A DNA stretch of 43,045 nt from DATDCY01 sp031406795 [NCBI: Candidatus Rokuibacteriota bacterium] (GCA_031406795.1 JANOHV010000271.1:1-43045), one strand, 5' to 3'; positions 1 through 8,859 are shown, counted from the stretch's first letter. A program made the numbers and translations. Notes: a model not told the origin generated them from the sequence alone.

Positions 1-21
1 GTTCTGAATTGATCCGACTTC

Positions 22-681
22 TCAGGGGACGCGATGGAATATCTCGTCGCGTCCCACCAGCCCGCCGCTCATGATCAGCCGGCAGGCCTGCTCCGTCGTG
101 ATGTCCGTATCGAACACCTGACTTTCGGCGACCATGAAGAAATGCCCGGTGGCGATGTTCGGCGAGTTCGGCAGGAAGACGTGCAGCAGCCTCTCGGCCG
201 GCTGTTTGCCCCCAACGCTGGTCTCCCGCGCTCCGGTCACGAACCCGATGCGGTAAAGCCCCTCCCCTCCCGGGTAGCGCATCAGCACCACCTTGTGGAA
301 TTTGTTCGAGTCCACGGCAACCAGCTGGCGGAGCATCTGCTGCACCGAACCATAGATCCCGCGCACGACCGGGATCCGCCCAAGCAGCTTCTCGAGTTCG
401 CGGACGAAGGAGCGCCCGAGGAGGTTCGCGCCCATGATCCCGACGAACTGGATGACCAGCAGCGTCAGGATGACCCCGATGCCGGGGACCGGGAACGGCA
501 GCCACGCCTCGGGGCGATAAGCAGCCGGCAAAATGGCCAGGACCCGGTCCATCCACTTCACCAGTGATGCCAGCACGTACCAGGTCAGCCAGAGGGGCAC
601 GATGACCAGCAGTCCGGTGATGAAGTGCCGCCGGGTGCGCTCGCGCAAGTGACGGAACAACTGCTGGACCCGGCCAATCAC
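22..681 (-). CDS. DUF502 family membrane protein
   Basis: This 219-residue protein matches the DUF502 family in length and layout. It has a basic N-terminus, a hydrophobic segment at about residues 20-43 and a second at about 65-90, followed by a soluble C-terminal part with the family-like stretch RIPVVRGIYGSVQQ. No enzymatic function is established for the family; a role at the inner membrane is all that can be inferred. The start is GTG, overlapping the recO stop as GTGA, so translation is probably coupled to recO. It is the last gene of the long unit that begins at the IHF/HU gene near 8440. The 21 bases before its stop hold nothing recognisable. Confidence 0.8.
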   Translation of the reverse strand: MIGRVQQLFRHLRERTRRHFITGLLVIVPLWLTWYVLASLVKWMDRVLAILPAAYRPEAWLPFPVPGIGVILTLLVIQFVGIMGANLLGRSFVRELEKLLGRIPVVRGIYGSVQQMLRQLVAVDSNKFHKVVLMRYPGGEGLYRIGFVTGARETSVGGKQPAERLLHVFLPNSPNIATGHFFMVAESQVFDTDITTEQACRLIMSGGLVGRDEIFHRVP

Positions 682-1439
682 CGGAGGACCCCCAGTCTCT
701 CGATGAAGGCGCCGCTGCGCGGCCGGACGCCGGTCCGCGCCTCGATGAACGCATCGAGGAGGCGCGAGATTTCGCGCTCGGTGGCCGTGGTCGTCCGCAG
801 ACGCCGCGCCTGCCCCTCGGGGAGCGCGAGGGCCCGCACCATGAACCCGTGTGCCCCGGGGGTGACCGGCAGAGTTCGTTCGTCGCGCGCGGGCAGGCAG
901 GTGCGGCAGACCACGCCGCCCCCCTCCGGCGAGAGCAGCACGCCGGTCCCGGCCGCGACCTCCGTGCGGCAGCCGACACAGGAGAGCAGGTTCGGCGCAA
1001 AACCGCTCAGGGCGAGCAGCCTCAACGTGGCGATGATGCGGGCCAGACCCGGGCGGCTCTCGGTCTCGAGCCGGTTAAGAAAGTCCACGAGCAGCGAGAA
1101 CAGCTCAGGTTGCGTCTCACCCTCGGTCATGCAGATCGTCAGCAGTTCGAGGAAAGCCAGCGAATGGACGGTGCGGTCGAAGTCTGCGCGGATTCCCGGC
1201 CAGACTCGCTGCGGCACGAACGAGGAGAGGCGACCGAAGCTCCTCTCCCGCGAACTGCGGAAGACCAGTTCGCCCCCCTGGAGCGGCTCGAAAAAAGTAG
1301 TCGACGACACCCGTCGCGAGAGTCGCTTGGCATAGAGCCGCACGCCCCCCTGATTCTTCGTGAGGAATGTCAGGAGCCTCTCGCGCGGACCGGCCGGCGC
1401 GACCGCGACGATCACGGCGGGCTCGCTGATGAGCTGCAT
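678..1439 (-). CDS. recO: DNA repair protein RecO
   Basis: RecO binds single-stranded DNA and, with RecR, helps load RecA during gap repair and recombination. The 253-residue protein has the usual N-terminal OB-fold region (residues 1-80, with the family-like TKNQGGVRLYAKRLSR), a helical middle, and a zinc-finger-like CxxC...CxxC pair at about residues 156-181 (LLSCVGC and VVCRTC). Length is typical. It starts with ATG three bases after the era stop and overlaps the DUF502 gene by four bases. The era-recO pairing is common in bacteria and supports the call. Confidence 0.93.
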   Translation of the reverse strand: MQLISEPAVIVAVAPAGPRERLLTFLTKNQGGVRLYAKRLSRRVSSTTFFEPLQGGELVFRSSRERSFGRLSSFVPQRVWPGIRADFDRTVHSLAFLELLTICMTEGETQPELFSLLVDFLNRLETESRPGLARIIATLRLLALSGFAPNLLSCVGCRTEVAAGTGVLLSPEGGGVVCRTCLPARDERTLPVTPGAHGFMVRALALPEGQARRLRTTTATEREISRLLDAFIEARTGVRPRSGAFIERLGVLR

Positions 1440-1442
1440 CGC

Positions 1443-2360
1443 TCAGCCTTCCCGGGAGAAGCCGAACTCGCGAAGCGCGGCCTCGTCCTTGGTCCAGTTG
1501 CGGCGCACCTTGACCCAGAGGCCGAGGAAGACCGGCGCCCCCGTCAGATCGGCGATCGCCAGACGGGCCCGCTCGCCGATCCGGCGCAATCCGCTGCCGC
1601 CGGCCCCGATGATGATCCCCTTCTGCGAGTCGCGTTCGACGTACAGGGTCGCGCGGATGGTGTAGCGGTGCGGGTCCGGTTGTTCGCTGACTTCGTCGAT
1701 CACGACCGCGACGCTGTAGGGCAGTTCCTGGTGCAGGGAGTGGAAGATCTGCTCGCGGATCATCTCGGCGAAGAACTCGCGTTCCGGCTGGTCGCTCAGG
1801 ATCTCCGCCGGATGCCGCGGCTCGCCGACCGGGAGCACGGCGAGAACGGCGTCGATCAGGGCCGCAATGTTGCGTCCCGTACGCGCCGAAATCCCGACCA
1901 CCCCGGACCAGGCGCCGGTGGCGCGCTCGCGCTCCACGATCCCCGTCAGGACCCGCGGGGCGATGAGATCCGCCTTGTTCACGGCGAGAACGGCCGGCAG
2001 GCGCGCCGCACGCACCAGTTCGCGCAGCAGGGCATCCTCGGCGGGGTGATCCGCACCCGTCGGGTCGGTGACGGCGAGGATCGCGTCGGCGCCGGTGATC
2101 CCGCGCCGCGCCTCGGCCAGCAGACCGCGATTGATCGCCTGCTCGGCGGCATGCAGGCCGGGGGTGTCCACGACGACGAATTGTCCTCCCGGCGCGTTCA
2201 CGATGCCGCGCAGCCGGCGGCTCGTCGTTTGCGGCTTGGGCGAAACGATGACGAGCTTCTGGCCGATCAGCCGGTTGATGAGTGTGGATTTCCCGACATT
2301 GGTCAGCCCGAGGCAGGCGACCACGCCGGCACGGCCCGTCACCGGATCCCCCGCGCTCAC
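1443..2360 (-). CDS. era: GTPase Era
   Basis: Era is an essential GTPase that binds the 3' end of 16S rRNA and helps mature the 30S subunit. The 305-residue sequence shows the G1 P-loop GLTNVGKST (about residues 18-26), the G3 DTPG, the G4 NKAD at about 128-131, and a C-terminal KH-like RNA-binding region with the characteristic IIGAGGSGLRRIG stretch. The start is GTG, overlapping the stop of the upstream cyclase gene as GTGA. It lies between the cyclase and recO in the same transcription unit. Confidence 0.95.
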   Translation of the reverse strand: MSAGDPVTGRAGVVACLGLTNVGKSTLINRLIGQKLVIVSPKPQTTSRRLRGIVNAPGGQFVVVDTPGLHAAEQAINRGLLAEARRGITGADAILAVTDPTGADHPAEDALLRELVRAARLPAVLAVNKADLIAPRVLTGIVERERATGAWSGVVGISARTGRNIAALIDAVLAVLPVGEPRHPAEILSDQPEREFFAEMIREQIFHSLHQELPYSVAVVIDEVSEQPDPHRYTIRATLYVERDSQKGIIIGAGGSGLRRIGERARLAIADLTGAPVFLGLWVKVRRNWTKDEAALREFGFSREG

Positions 2361-4183
2361 TGCCCGCCCCTACTGCCCGCAGCCGCATAGCCGAGGCTGT
2401 AGACGGGAATCGCGGCCTCCAGACCGCGAAAGCGCACCTCCCCGACATAGCCGAAGTGCAGCCACAGCAGCAGATCGCCGTCGTACCAGCGCACGCCTTC
2501 GATGCCACCTTCCCTGAACGGCTCGAAGGGGAGCTGTTTGCGCAGTCCATCGAGCAGGGGGCCGCTCACGACGATGCCGTGATTGACGAGGTGCCCCGCG
2601 CCGTCGATCGCGACCTCGCCCACGACGCGCGCTCCGGGGGTCTCCCGGGCGCCGGCAAGATCGCCCTCCGACGCCGAGAGCCGTCCGGCGGTGTTCACCT
2701 GCCGGCCGATGATCGTCGTCGAGGCCTGTTGCTCGTCGATCAGGAAGCGGGCGACTGCAACTCGTCCGGTGTGCAGGCTGATCCCGAGACGAAAGCAGGT
2801 GCGCCCGAGCAGGCGCATCCGCCCGAGCACCTGCTGCAGCGAGATCGCGGTGCGCACCGCCGCGAGCGCTTCTTCGCCGGGACGGGAGCTGCCGGTGAAG
2901 GTGGCCATGAAACCGTCGCCGAGGTACTTGTCCATCACGCCGCCGAAGCGCCTGACGATCAGCGCCGCGGGATCGAAGACCTCATACAGTTCGCGCGCCA
3001 GGTCCCCCTCCGAAATGGCGCCCTCCGAGGCGCGCGTGAAGCCCCGGATGTCGGCGAAGAGAATCGTGGTCGTGCGCACGCCGCTCTGGACAACCGTCGC
3101 GGGGCCGAAACGGTAGAGCCGCCCTTCGAGAAACTGCTCGCGGGTCTCCTGGTTATCGAGGGTCCCCGACTTGAACTCCAGGGCGCACCGCAGCAGGTGG
3201 ACCGTTTCGGCGCGACGGACACAGCGGGTGACCTCGGCGAAATCCTCGAACAGGTCGCTCCAGGAACGCTCGGCGGTGATTTCGCGGCGCAGGGTGCGGC
3301 TGCGCAGGAGCTGGGTGACGGCCCCTTCGAGATCGTGCAGGAGGTACTCGCGCACCGCATCGGCGAAAACCAGCCGGTTCCAGGACTCCACGGCGTCCGC
3401 GGGGGTGGGCGGGGGCAGGCCGCCGACCCGCAGGAGCAGGCCGCCGACCCCGCGGTCGCCGGCGGCGACCGCGCGGACCAGATGCGTGCGCAGAATCTCC
3501 AGGATTTCGGAAAAAGCCGCCGCGCCGATCCGGAAACGGCAGTTGCCGGGGACCAGCACCCGCGCCGGGTCGAAGGTGCGCGGATCGGTCTCGGTGAGCG
3601 CGAGCTGGTCTTCGATGACCGTCCGGACGATGGCGTCGTTCCAGGTTTCGCCGCGTCGGAAATCGTGAAGCGCCCGCTGGGGCCGCCCGGCCGCCGACCG
3701 CGAGCCCTCGTCGGCGCGCCGCATGATGCCGCACAGCAGCGGATGGATCTGATAGCGGATCTGCGAAACGGCTTCGGGGCCGCTGAAGTGCTTGTCCATC
3801 TGCTCCGCGACCTCGCGGCTGTGCGCGAGCCAGAAGATGTTCGCCAGGCCCTGCCGGCGATCGGCCGCGGCGACCATGCGCAGCGTCTCCTCGAGCGCCT
3901 CGAGATAGGCGCGCTCGGCGGCCTCCTCGGGCGAGCCGGGGCCGGGCATGATCGCGTGCCCCTGGCGCAAACCGCTCGCGGCGCCGCCGAGCCAGCGGAC
4001 GAACGCGTCCCTGAGCTGCAGACTGGTCTCGACCGCGATGCGCTCTCTCCCCGCGGCGTCGCGGTCGCCGTGGGGGATCTTCGGCGGCGGGGCGCCAAAG
4101 AGCACGGCGCTCTCCTCGGGGGTTCCCAGCAGGAAAGAGACACCCTGCCGCTGCTGCCCGGCAAGCAGAGACGCGAAGCCCAT
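2357..4183 (-). CDS. class III adenylate/guanylate cyclase with large N-terminal region
   Basis: This 608-residue protein ends in a class III nucleotide cyclase domain (about residues 370-530). The first metal-binding motif is FADIRGFT, the second region is KYLGDGFMATF, and VNTAGRL supplies the Asn and Arg that normally stabilise the transition state. All expected catalytic positions are therefore present, and an active cyclase is likely. The first 360 residues match no domain I recognise; they look helical, contain no clear membrane segment, and may sense or dimerise. The product (cAMP or cGMP) cannot be decided by eye. The gene starts with ATG 10 bases after nusB and overlaps era as GTGA, an unusual neighbourhood for a cyclase. 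Confidence 0.8.
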   Translation of the reverse strand: MGFASLLAGQQRQGVSFLLGTPEESAVLFGAPPPKIPHGDRDAAGRERIAVETSLQLRDAFVRWLGGAASGLRQGHAIMPGPGSPEEAAERAYLEALEETLRMVAAADRRQGLANIFWLAHSREVAEQMDKHFSGPEAVSQIRYQIHPLLCGIMRRADEGSRSAAGRPQRALHDFRRGETWNDAIVRTVIEDQLALTETDPRTFDPARVLVPGNCRFRIGAAAFSEILEILRTHLVRAVAAGDRGVGGLLLRVGGLPPPTPADAVESWNRLVFADAVREYLLHDLEGAVTQLLRSRTLRREITAERSWSDLFEDFAEVTRCVRRAETVHLLRCALEFKSGTLDNQETREQFLEGRLYRFGPATVVQSGVRTTTILFADIRGFTRASEGAISEGDLARELYEVFDPAALIVRRFGGVMDKYLGDGFMATFTGSSRPGEEALAAVRTAISLQQVLGRMRLLGRTCFRLGISLHTGRVAVARFLIDEQQASTTIIGRQVNTAGRLSASEGDLAGARETPGARVVGEVAIDGAGHLVNHGIVVSGPLLDGLRKQLPFEPFREGGIEGVRWYDGDLLLWLHFGYVGEVRFRGLEAAIPVYSLGYAAAGSRGGQ

Positions 4184-4193
4184 CAGCGCTCGC

Positions 4194-4688
4194 TCAAGGA
4201 GCGCCGACGACCGTTGCCGGACCCTGTTCGCGCCAGATGCGGTCGAGAATGCCGTTCACGAACGCCCCGGAATCTTCGGTGCTGAATTTCTTGGCGATTT
4301 CGATGTACTCGTTGATCGTGACCTTCGGCGGTATGTCATCGCGGTGGAGCAGCTCGAAGATCGCCAGGCGCAGGATGGTGCGGTCGATGGCCGCCATGCG
4401 AGCGGGGTCCCAGTGCTCGGAGGCCGCAAGAATGCGCTGATCGATCGACTCGCGCTGGCGCTCGGCCCCGCGCACGAGCTCTTCGGCAAAGGCGCGGATG
4501 TCCGGTTGCGCCACCCCCTGGCTCTCCCAGAACGAGGCGATGACCGCCTCGACGGGCTCGCCGCCCGCGTCGCGCTGATAGAGGATCTGCAGGGCGAACT
4601 CGCGCGACTGCCGGCGGCGGCTCGGCCGGGGGCCGGCACCCGTGCTAGGCGCGGAGCCGGGCGGCAAGGTCGGACATCTCCAGCGCAC
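4194..4688 (-). CDS. nusB: transcription antitermination factor NusB
   Basis: NusB binds boxA RNA with NusE (S10) and supports antitermination on rRNA operons. The recognisable domain begins at about residue 24 with RRRQSREFALQILYQRD and continues through the helical core to IDRTILRLAIFEL and the KVTINEYIEIAKKF motif, ending in FVNGILDRI. The first 20 or so residues overlap the end of ribH by 44 bases and look unlike NusB. A TTG at 4667 is a possible alternative start, and no better ATG or GTG lies closer to the domain. The ribH-nusB order is widespread in bacteria. Confidence 0.93.
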   Translation of the reverse strand: MRWRCPTLPPGSAPSTGAGPRPSRRRQSREFALQILYQRDAGGEPVEAVIASFWESQGVAQPDIRAFAEELVRGAERQRESIDQRILAASEHWDPARMAAIDRTILRLAIFELLHRDDIPPKVTINEYIEIAKKFSTEDSGAFVNGILDRIWREQGPATVVGAP

Positions 4689-5133
4689 TCAGCGCGGCGC
4701 TGAACCCCTTGTTCCCGAGCTTGGCGCCGGCCCTCTCGACCGCCTGATCGACGGTGTCGGCCAGCACCACGCCGTTGATCACCGGCGCGGGACCTTCCAG
4801 CATGATCTGCGCCAGGCACTTGGTGACCTCCGCCGCCAGGTAATCGAAGTGCGGGGTCGCGCCGCGGATGACCGCACCGAGACAGATGATCGCGTCGTAG
4901 CGCGCCGCGCCCTTCTTGCCGCTGCCGCGCTGCAGCGCCTGGGCCGCGAAGCCGATCTCGAACGCGCCGGGAACCCAGGCGACATCGATGTCGCCCGCCG
5001 CGACGCCGTTGCGCACCAGGGCGTCGCGAGCGCCCTCGAGCAGCCGCCCGGTGATGAAGTCGTTGAAGCGGGAGACGACGATCGCGAACCGCCGCCCCTT
5101 GCCGTCGATCTGGCCCTCGAATGTCGTGCCCAT
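4645..5133 (-). CDS. ribH: 6,7-dimethyl-8-ribityllumazine synthase
   Basis: RibH condenses 5-amino-6-ribitylaminouracil with 3,4-dihydroxy-2-butanone 4-phosphate in the penultimate step of riboflavin synthesis, usually as a 60-mer shell. The 162-residue protein has the family landmarks VVSRFNDFIT, VPGAFEIGFAAQ, the loop CLGAVIRGATPHFDY with the conserved active-site His, and a C-terminal KGFSAALSALEMSDL. An ATG start is preceded by a GGAGG four bases upstream. It sits 33 bases behind ribBA and overlaps nusB. Confidence 0.96.
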   Translation of the reverse strand: MGTTFEGQIDGKGRRFAIVVSRFNDFITGRLLEGARDALVRNGVAAGDIDVAWVPGAFEIGFAAQALQRGSGKKGAARYDAIICLGAVIRGATPHFDYLAAEVTKCLAQIMLEGPAPVINGVVLADTVDQAVERAGAKLGNKGFSAALSALEMSDLAARLRA

Positions 5134-5166
5134 GGTTCCTCCCGTCGACTGCGTGATGGCTGGTGC

Positions 5167-6402
5167 TCAGACCTGCTCGAACAGATGCCCGAGCTTGGCC
5201 TTCTTGGTTTTGAGATAGCGCTTGTTGCGGCTCTGCGGCCGCACCTCGATGGGAATCCGTTCCACCACGTCGAGCCCGTAGCCCTTGAGTCCGATGATCT
5301 TCTTGGGGTTGTTCGTCATCAGCCGCAGATGTCGCAGCCCGAGGTCGGCGAGAATCTGGGCGCCGATCCCGTAGTCGCGCAGATCCGCCTTGAAACCGAG
5401 GCGCAGGTTGGCCTGCACCGTGTCCAGTCCCTGGTCCTGCAGCTCGTAGGCCCGCAGCTTGTTGAGCAGCCCGATGCCCCGCCCTTCCTGGCGCATGTAG
5501 AGGATCACGCCGCGGCCCTCCGCAGCGATCATCTCCTGGGCGCGCTCGAGCTGCTCGCCGCAGTCGCAGCGCTGCGAGCCGAAGACGTCGCCGGTGAGAC
5601 ATTCGGAGTGCACCCGGACCAGCACCCGGTCCTTCGGGCCGAACTCGCCCTTGACCAGCGCCACGTGGTGGAAGGAATCGACGTCGTTCTCGTACATGAT
5701 CGCCCGGAAATCGCCGTAGCGCTCCGTCGGGATCACCGCCTGCGCGGCGCGCCGGATCAGCGAGTCGTTGCTCAACCGGTAGCGGATCAGGTCGGCGATC
5801 GTGCCGATCTTCAGCCCGTGCTTCCGCCCGAACTTGCGCAGGTCGGGAAGGCGCGCCATGGTGCCGTCGTCGTTCATGATCTCGCAGATCACGCCGGCCG
5901 GCACCAGGCCCGCCATGCGCGCGAGATCGACCGAGCCCTCGGTCTGGCCCGCGCGGCGCAACACGCCGCCGGGCGAGGCCTTGAGCGGAAAGATATGGCC
6001 GGGCCGCACCAGGTCGTCCGGCCGGGCGTCGGGCGCGATGGCCGCGAGGATCGTCGTCGCGCGGTCCGCGGCCGAGATGCCGGTCGTCACCCCGCGGCGC
6101 GCCTCGATGGAGACCGTGAACGCCGTCCCGTAGTGGGCCGTGTTGTCGGAGGCCATCGGCGGCAGGCCCAGGTTGCGGACCGCCTGCTCTTCGAGCGTCA
6201 GACAGATCAGGCCCCGCCCGTGCTTGGCCATGAAGTTGATCGCCGCCGGCGTGACCTTCTCGGCCGCCATCGTCAGGTCGCCCTCGTTCTCGCGGTCCTC
6301 GTCGTCGATCAGAATCACCATCTTTCCGCGGCGGATGTCGGCGATCAACTCCTCGACACTCGCCAGCGGTGCGTTGTCACTGCGCGTTCGCGCCACGGCC
6401 AT
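5167..6402 (-). CDS. ribBA: bifunctional DHBP synthase / GTP cyclohydrolase II
   Basis: This fusion supplies both precursors of riboflavin. The N-terminal RibB half (about residues 15-210) converts ribulose 5-phosphate to dihydroxybutanone phosphate; the acidic metal site [11 protein letters not shown] and GRGLICL are visible. The C-terminal RibA half (about 215-410) opens GTP; the three zinc cysteines are in [18 protein letters not shown], followed by [12 protein letters not shown] and the GIGAQIL motif. At 411 residues the length is normal for the fusion. The ATG start has a strong AGGAGG-type ribosome site just upstream. It sits between ribE and ribH. Confidence 0.97.
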   Translation of the reverse strand: MAVARTRSDNAPLASVEELIADIRRGKMVILIDDEDRENEGDLTMAAEKVTPAAINFMAKHGRGLICLTLEEQAVRNLGLPPMASDNTAHYGTAFTVSIEARRGVTTGISAADRATTILAAIAPDARPDDLVRPGHIFPLKASPGGVLRRAGQTEGSVDLARMAGLVPAGVICEIMNDDGTMARLPDLRKFGRKHGLKIGTIADLIRYRLSNDSLIRRAAQAVIPTERYGDFRAIMYENDVDSFHHVALVKGEFGPKDRVLVRVHSECLTGDVFGSQRCDCGEQLERAQEMIAAEGRGVILYMRQEGRGIGLLNKLRAYELQDQGLDTVQANLRLGFKADLRDYGIGAQILADLGLRHLRLMTNNPKKIIGLKGYGLDVVERIPIEVRPQSRNKRYLKTKKAKLGHLFEQV

Positions 6403-6411
6403 GTTCTCCTC

Positions 6412-7047
6412 CTACTCCTCGCGTCGCGGCACCGATGCGGCGCGTCCCGCGCCGGCCGGCTGTCGCTCCAGAAAACGTTTCACCAGTTTCGCCAGGTAGT
6501 CGACCTCGAGGTTGACCTCGTCGCCGACCCTGCGCAACCCGAGCGTCGTCCGGCCGACGGTTTCGGGGATCAGGTACAACCAGAAGCCGTCGCGCTCGAG
6601 CGCACCCGCGGTCAGGCTCACCCCGTCGACGGCGATGGACCCTTTGGAAACCTGCAGGTCCATGACCGCCGGAGGCGCCGCCACGAGCACTTCGAGTCCG
6701 GCGGCGGTGGGCCGCAACCGCCTGATCCTGCCGACCGCGTCGACGTGCCCGAGGACCACGTGCCCGCCGAGCGGGTCGCTGGCGCTGACCGGACGCTCGA
6801 GGTTGACCCGGGCGCCGCTGCGCAGTCCGCCGAGCGTCGTGCTCTTCTGCGTCTCGGCCGAGAGGTCGGCGGTGAACGAGCGCTCCGCGAGCTCCGTCGC
6901 GGTCAGACAGACCCCGTTGACGGCCATGGAGTCTCCGGCGCGCAGCGCACCCCGCCCCGGGTCGTAGCCGACGCGCAGCCGCACGAAGCCCCCGCGCCGC
7001 TCGGCGCCGAGCACCGCGCCGATCTCCTGGATCAGGCCGGTGAACAC
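6412..7047 (-). CDS. ribE: riboflavin synthase alpha subunit
   Basis: RibE dismutates two lumazine molecules into riboflavin. The 211-residue protein opens with the hallmark [12 protein letters not shown] from a GTG codon and contains two similar lumazine-binding barrels: [14 protein letters not shown] in the first and [14 protein letters not shown] in the second, with [13 protein letters not shown] between them. The open frame extends further upstream, but only through sequence overlapping ribD, so the GTG at 7047 is chosen. This start lies 16 bases inside the end of ribD, suggesting coupled translation. The C-terminal tail ([19 protein letters not shown]) is poorly conserved. Confidence 0.95.
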   Translation of the reverse strand: MFTGLIQEIGAVLGAERRGGFVRLRVGYDPGRGALRAGDSMAVNGVCLTATELAERSFTADLSAETQKSTTLGGLRSGARVNLERPVSASDPLGGHVVLGHVDAVGRIRRLRPTAAGLEVLVAAPPAVMDLQVSKGSIAVDGVSLTAGALERDGFWLYLIPETVGRTTLGLRRVGDEVNLEVDYLAKLVKRFLERQPAGAGRAASVPRREE

Positions 7048-8150
7048 GCCGGCTCCCGCAGATAGCCCTCGACCATGATGTCTTCTCCCACCGTGTTCCA
7101 GCGGACGCCGCGCAGGCGCGCGGCCTGCGCCAGCGGTCCGATGCCGCGACCGCCGATGACGGGGGGGGCGTCCCGACCGCCGATCAGCAGCGGCGCGATG
7201 AAGAAGACCAGCTTGTCGACGATCCCGGCCTCCAGACTGGAGGCGGCGATTTCCGATCCGCCCTCGATGAGCACGCTGGTGATACCGAGGGCGTACAGAC
7301 GCTCGACGACCAGCCGCAGGTCGACGCGCCTCTCGCCGCCGTCGACGACGATGACCTCGGCGCCCAGCGCGCGCAACTCGCGCACGCGCGCTTCGGGCGC
7401 GTGGGGCCCGGCGATCAGGATCGTGCGGCCGCGATTGCGGTGGGAGAGCACCCGGGCGCGGCTCGGGATGCGCAGGTGGCTGTCGATGACGACCCGGTCG
7501 GGGTGGCGGCAATCGGCCCCCGCAAGACGCGTGGTCAGGTCCGGATCGTCCGCCAGGATCGTGCCGATGCCGACCAGAACGGCGTCGATCGTGTCGCGCA
7601 TCTCGTGGACCCGCTTGCGCGAGGCCTCGCCGGTGATCCAGCGCGCCTCCCCGGTCCTGGTTGCCGTCTTCCCGTCGAGGCTCATGCCGATCTTGAGCGT
7701 GACGTGCGGCAGGCCTGTGGTCATGTTCGTGCAGTAGACTTCATTGAGTCGCACCGCCTCGGCGCCGAGCAAGCCGACGTGAACCTTGATCCCGGCCGCC
7801 TGCAGCCGCTTGATCCCGCTGCCGTCGACTTTCGGGTTCGGATCGCGCATGGCCGCAAAAACCCGGCGGACGCCGGCCTGGATGATGGCGTCGGCGCACG
7901 GCGGGGTACGTCCGTGGTGCGAGCACGGTTCGAGATTGACGTAGAGATCGGCGCCGGCGGCGGCGGACCCGGCCTGCGTGAGCGCGATCGCCTCGGCGTG
8001 CAGCTCGCCGGCGCGGGCGTGGTAGCCCTCACCGACGATTTCCTCACTCCGGACGAGCACCGCTCCCACCAGCGGATTGGGGCTGGTCCTCCCGCGGGCG
8101 CCGGCGCCGAGCTCGAGCGCCCGCGCCATGTAACGACGGCGCCCGCTCAC
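7032..8150 (-). CDS. ribD: bifunctional riboflavin deaminase/reductase RibD
   Basis: RibD deaminates the pyrimidine intermediate and then reduces its ribose side chain. The N-terminal deaminase domain (residues 1-145) has the zinc and catalytic motif HAEAIAL and the cysteine pair in PCSHHGRTPPC. The C-terminal NADPH-dependent reductase (about 150-365) has TLKIGMSLDGKTATRTGEA, the RKRVHEMR stretch and the substrate loop SVLIEGGSEIA. At 372 residues it is standard length. A GTG start overlaps the stop of the IHF/HU gene as GTGA. No FMN riboswitch lies upstream, because the preceding gene directly abuts it. Confidence 0.96.
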   Translation of the reverse strand: MSGRRRYMARALELGAGARGRTSPNPLVGAVLVRSEEIVGEGYHARAGELHAEAIALTQAGSAAAGADLYVNLEPCSHHGRTPPCADAIIQAGVRRVFAAMRDPNPKVDGSGIKRLQAAGIKVHVGLLGAEAVRLNEVYCTNMTTGLPHVTLKIGMSLDGKTATRTGEARWITGEASRKRVHEMRDTIDAVLVGIGTILADDPDLTTRLAGADCRHPDRVVIDSHLRIPSRARVLSHRNRGRTILIAGPHAPEARVRELRALGAEVIVVDGGERRVDLRLVVERLYALGITSVLIEGGSEIAASSLEAGIVDKLVFFIAPLLIGGRDAPPVIGGRGIGPLAQAARLRGVRWNTVGEDIMVEGYLREPACSPA

Positions 8151-8440
8151 GGGGTGACGCGATTGACCCGTTCGCGCAGCTCTTTACCGGCCTTGAAGAC
8201 CGGCACTTTCTTCGCGTTGATGTTCACCTGGCTCCCGGTTTTCGGGTTGCGCCCGTCGCGAGAGCGGCGATCCTTGACCTTGAAGGAACCGAAGCCGCGA
8301 ATCTCCACCCGGGGGTCGTTCTCCGAGGCCAGCGCGAGCTTGATGCTGTCGAAGATCTCGTTGACGATCACCTCGGTCTGTTTCTTGGTCAAACCCTCTA
8401 TCTTCTCCGACACCTGCTCGATCAATTCCGACTTTGTCAT
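8147..8440 (-). CDS. ihfB: IHF/HU family DNA-bending protein (IHF beta-like)
   Basis: This 97-residue protein is a complete member of the HU/IHF family. It shows the N-terminal dimerisation helices beginning MTKSELIEQVSEKI, the motif VEIRGFGSFKVKDR, the beta-arm with GRNPKTGSQVNI that inserts into the minor groove, and the C-terminal VPVFKAGKELRERVN. That last motif and the MTKSELIE start resemble IHF beta more than HU, but the split is not absolute. ATG is preceded by GGAGG with an 8-base spacer. It leads the riboflavin/nusB/era/recO unit and has a strong promoter at 8485-8513. Confidence 0.9.
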   Translation of the reverse strand: MTKSELIEQVSEKIEGLTKKQTEVIVNEIFDSIKLALASENDPRVEIRGFGSFKVKDRRSRDGRNPKTGSQVNINAKKVPVFKAGKELRERVNRVTP

Positions 8441-8484
8441 GCCCGATCCCTCCCCTGCCGTTTGCGGGCGGTTTCTCCTGCAAG

Positions 8485-8513
8485 ATTATAGAGTTGCGCC
8501 CTGCGGGGGTCAA
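8485..8513 (-). promoter_or_regulatory. sigma70-type promoter of the ihf-rib-nusB-era-recO unit
   Basis: On the minus strand a TTGACC -35 box and a perfect TATAAT -10 box are separated by 17 bases, 45 bases before the IHF/HU start codon. A run of eight A residues lies just upstream of the -35 box and could act as an UP element. This is the best match to the sigma70 consensus in the window. Confidence 0.75.
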
Positions 8514-8541
8514 ACTGTTTTTTTTGCGACTCCCGCGCCGG

Positions 8542-8859
8542 CTACGAGGGCATCTGAATGCGCAGCGCGCGAAGAAACTTCCGATCGAAAGCCGAAAGGC
8601 GCCTGATGGAAACCGGCCGCTCGGACACGACCGGCCCGATCAGCGTCTCCTGGATCTCCTCGGCACGCTCGCCCGTGCCGGTGCGCGTCAGCACAACGCC
8701 GACGGTCAGGCTCGGGGTGTACCCGCGATTCTCGATCTCGTGAAGCAATTCCTGGAGTTTCTCGGAACCCCGGATTGCGTCCTTCAGGGCCTCGCTCATG
8801 TGTTCGAAGAGCCCCTTGAGGTCATCATCCATCTGCACGGTCAGTCCTTTCTCGGTCAT
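8542..8859 (-). CDS. small conserved-looking protein of unknown function
   Basis: The product is about 105 residues, beginning MTEKGLTVQMDDDLKGLFEH, and is probably cytoplasmic: no signal or membrane segment is visible. It has an amphipathic helical N-terminus (MSEALKDAIRGSEKLQELLHEI) and a hydrophobic strand LTVGVVLTRTG. I do not recognise a family. The start is uncertain: an AAAGGA site favours GTG at 8838 or ATG at 8832, while the ATG used here lies at 8859. All overlap the end of the bifunctional-nuclease gene by 8-35 bases, so the two are probably co-translated from the promoter at 9400-9428. Confidence 0.65.
   Translation of the reverse strand: MTEKGLTVQMDDDLKGLFEHMSEALKDAIRGSEKLQELLHEIENRGYTPSLTVGVVLTRTGTGERAEEIQETLIGPVVSERPVSIRRLSAFDRKFLRALRIQMPS

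Noticed and set aside
849-2390. Long plus-strand open frame opposite recO and era
   Set aside because: Composition is dominated by Arg/Gly/Ala from GC-rich third positions; the minus strand encodes clear RecO and Era.
2282-4285. 667-codon plus-strand frame opposite the cyclase
   Set aside because: No family features, whereas the cyclase on the opposite strand has all catalytic motifs.
4642-7065. 807-codon plus-strand frame opposite ribH, ribBA and ribE
   Set aside because: It crosses three well-recognised minus-strand genes; an antisense shadow of GC bias.
7048-8160. FMN (RFN) riboswitch before ribD
   Set aside because: ribD overlaps the IHF/HU gene, leaving no leader, and no RFN-like conserved helices are seen upstream of that gene.
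8514-8530. T run near the IHF/HU promoter as a plus-strand terminator
   Set aside because: No plus-strand gene ends there and no GC stem precedes it; it looks like an A-tract UP element for the minus-strand promoter.
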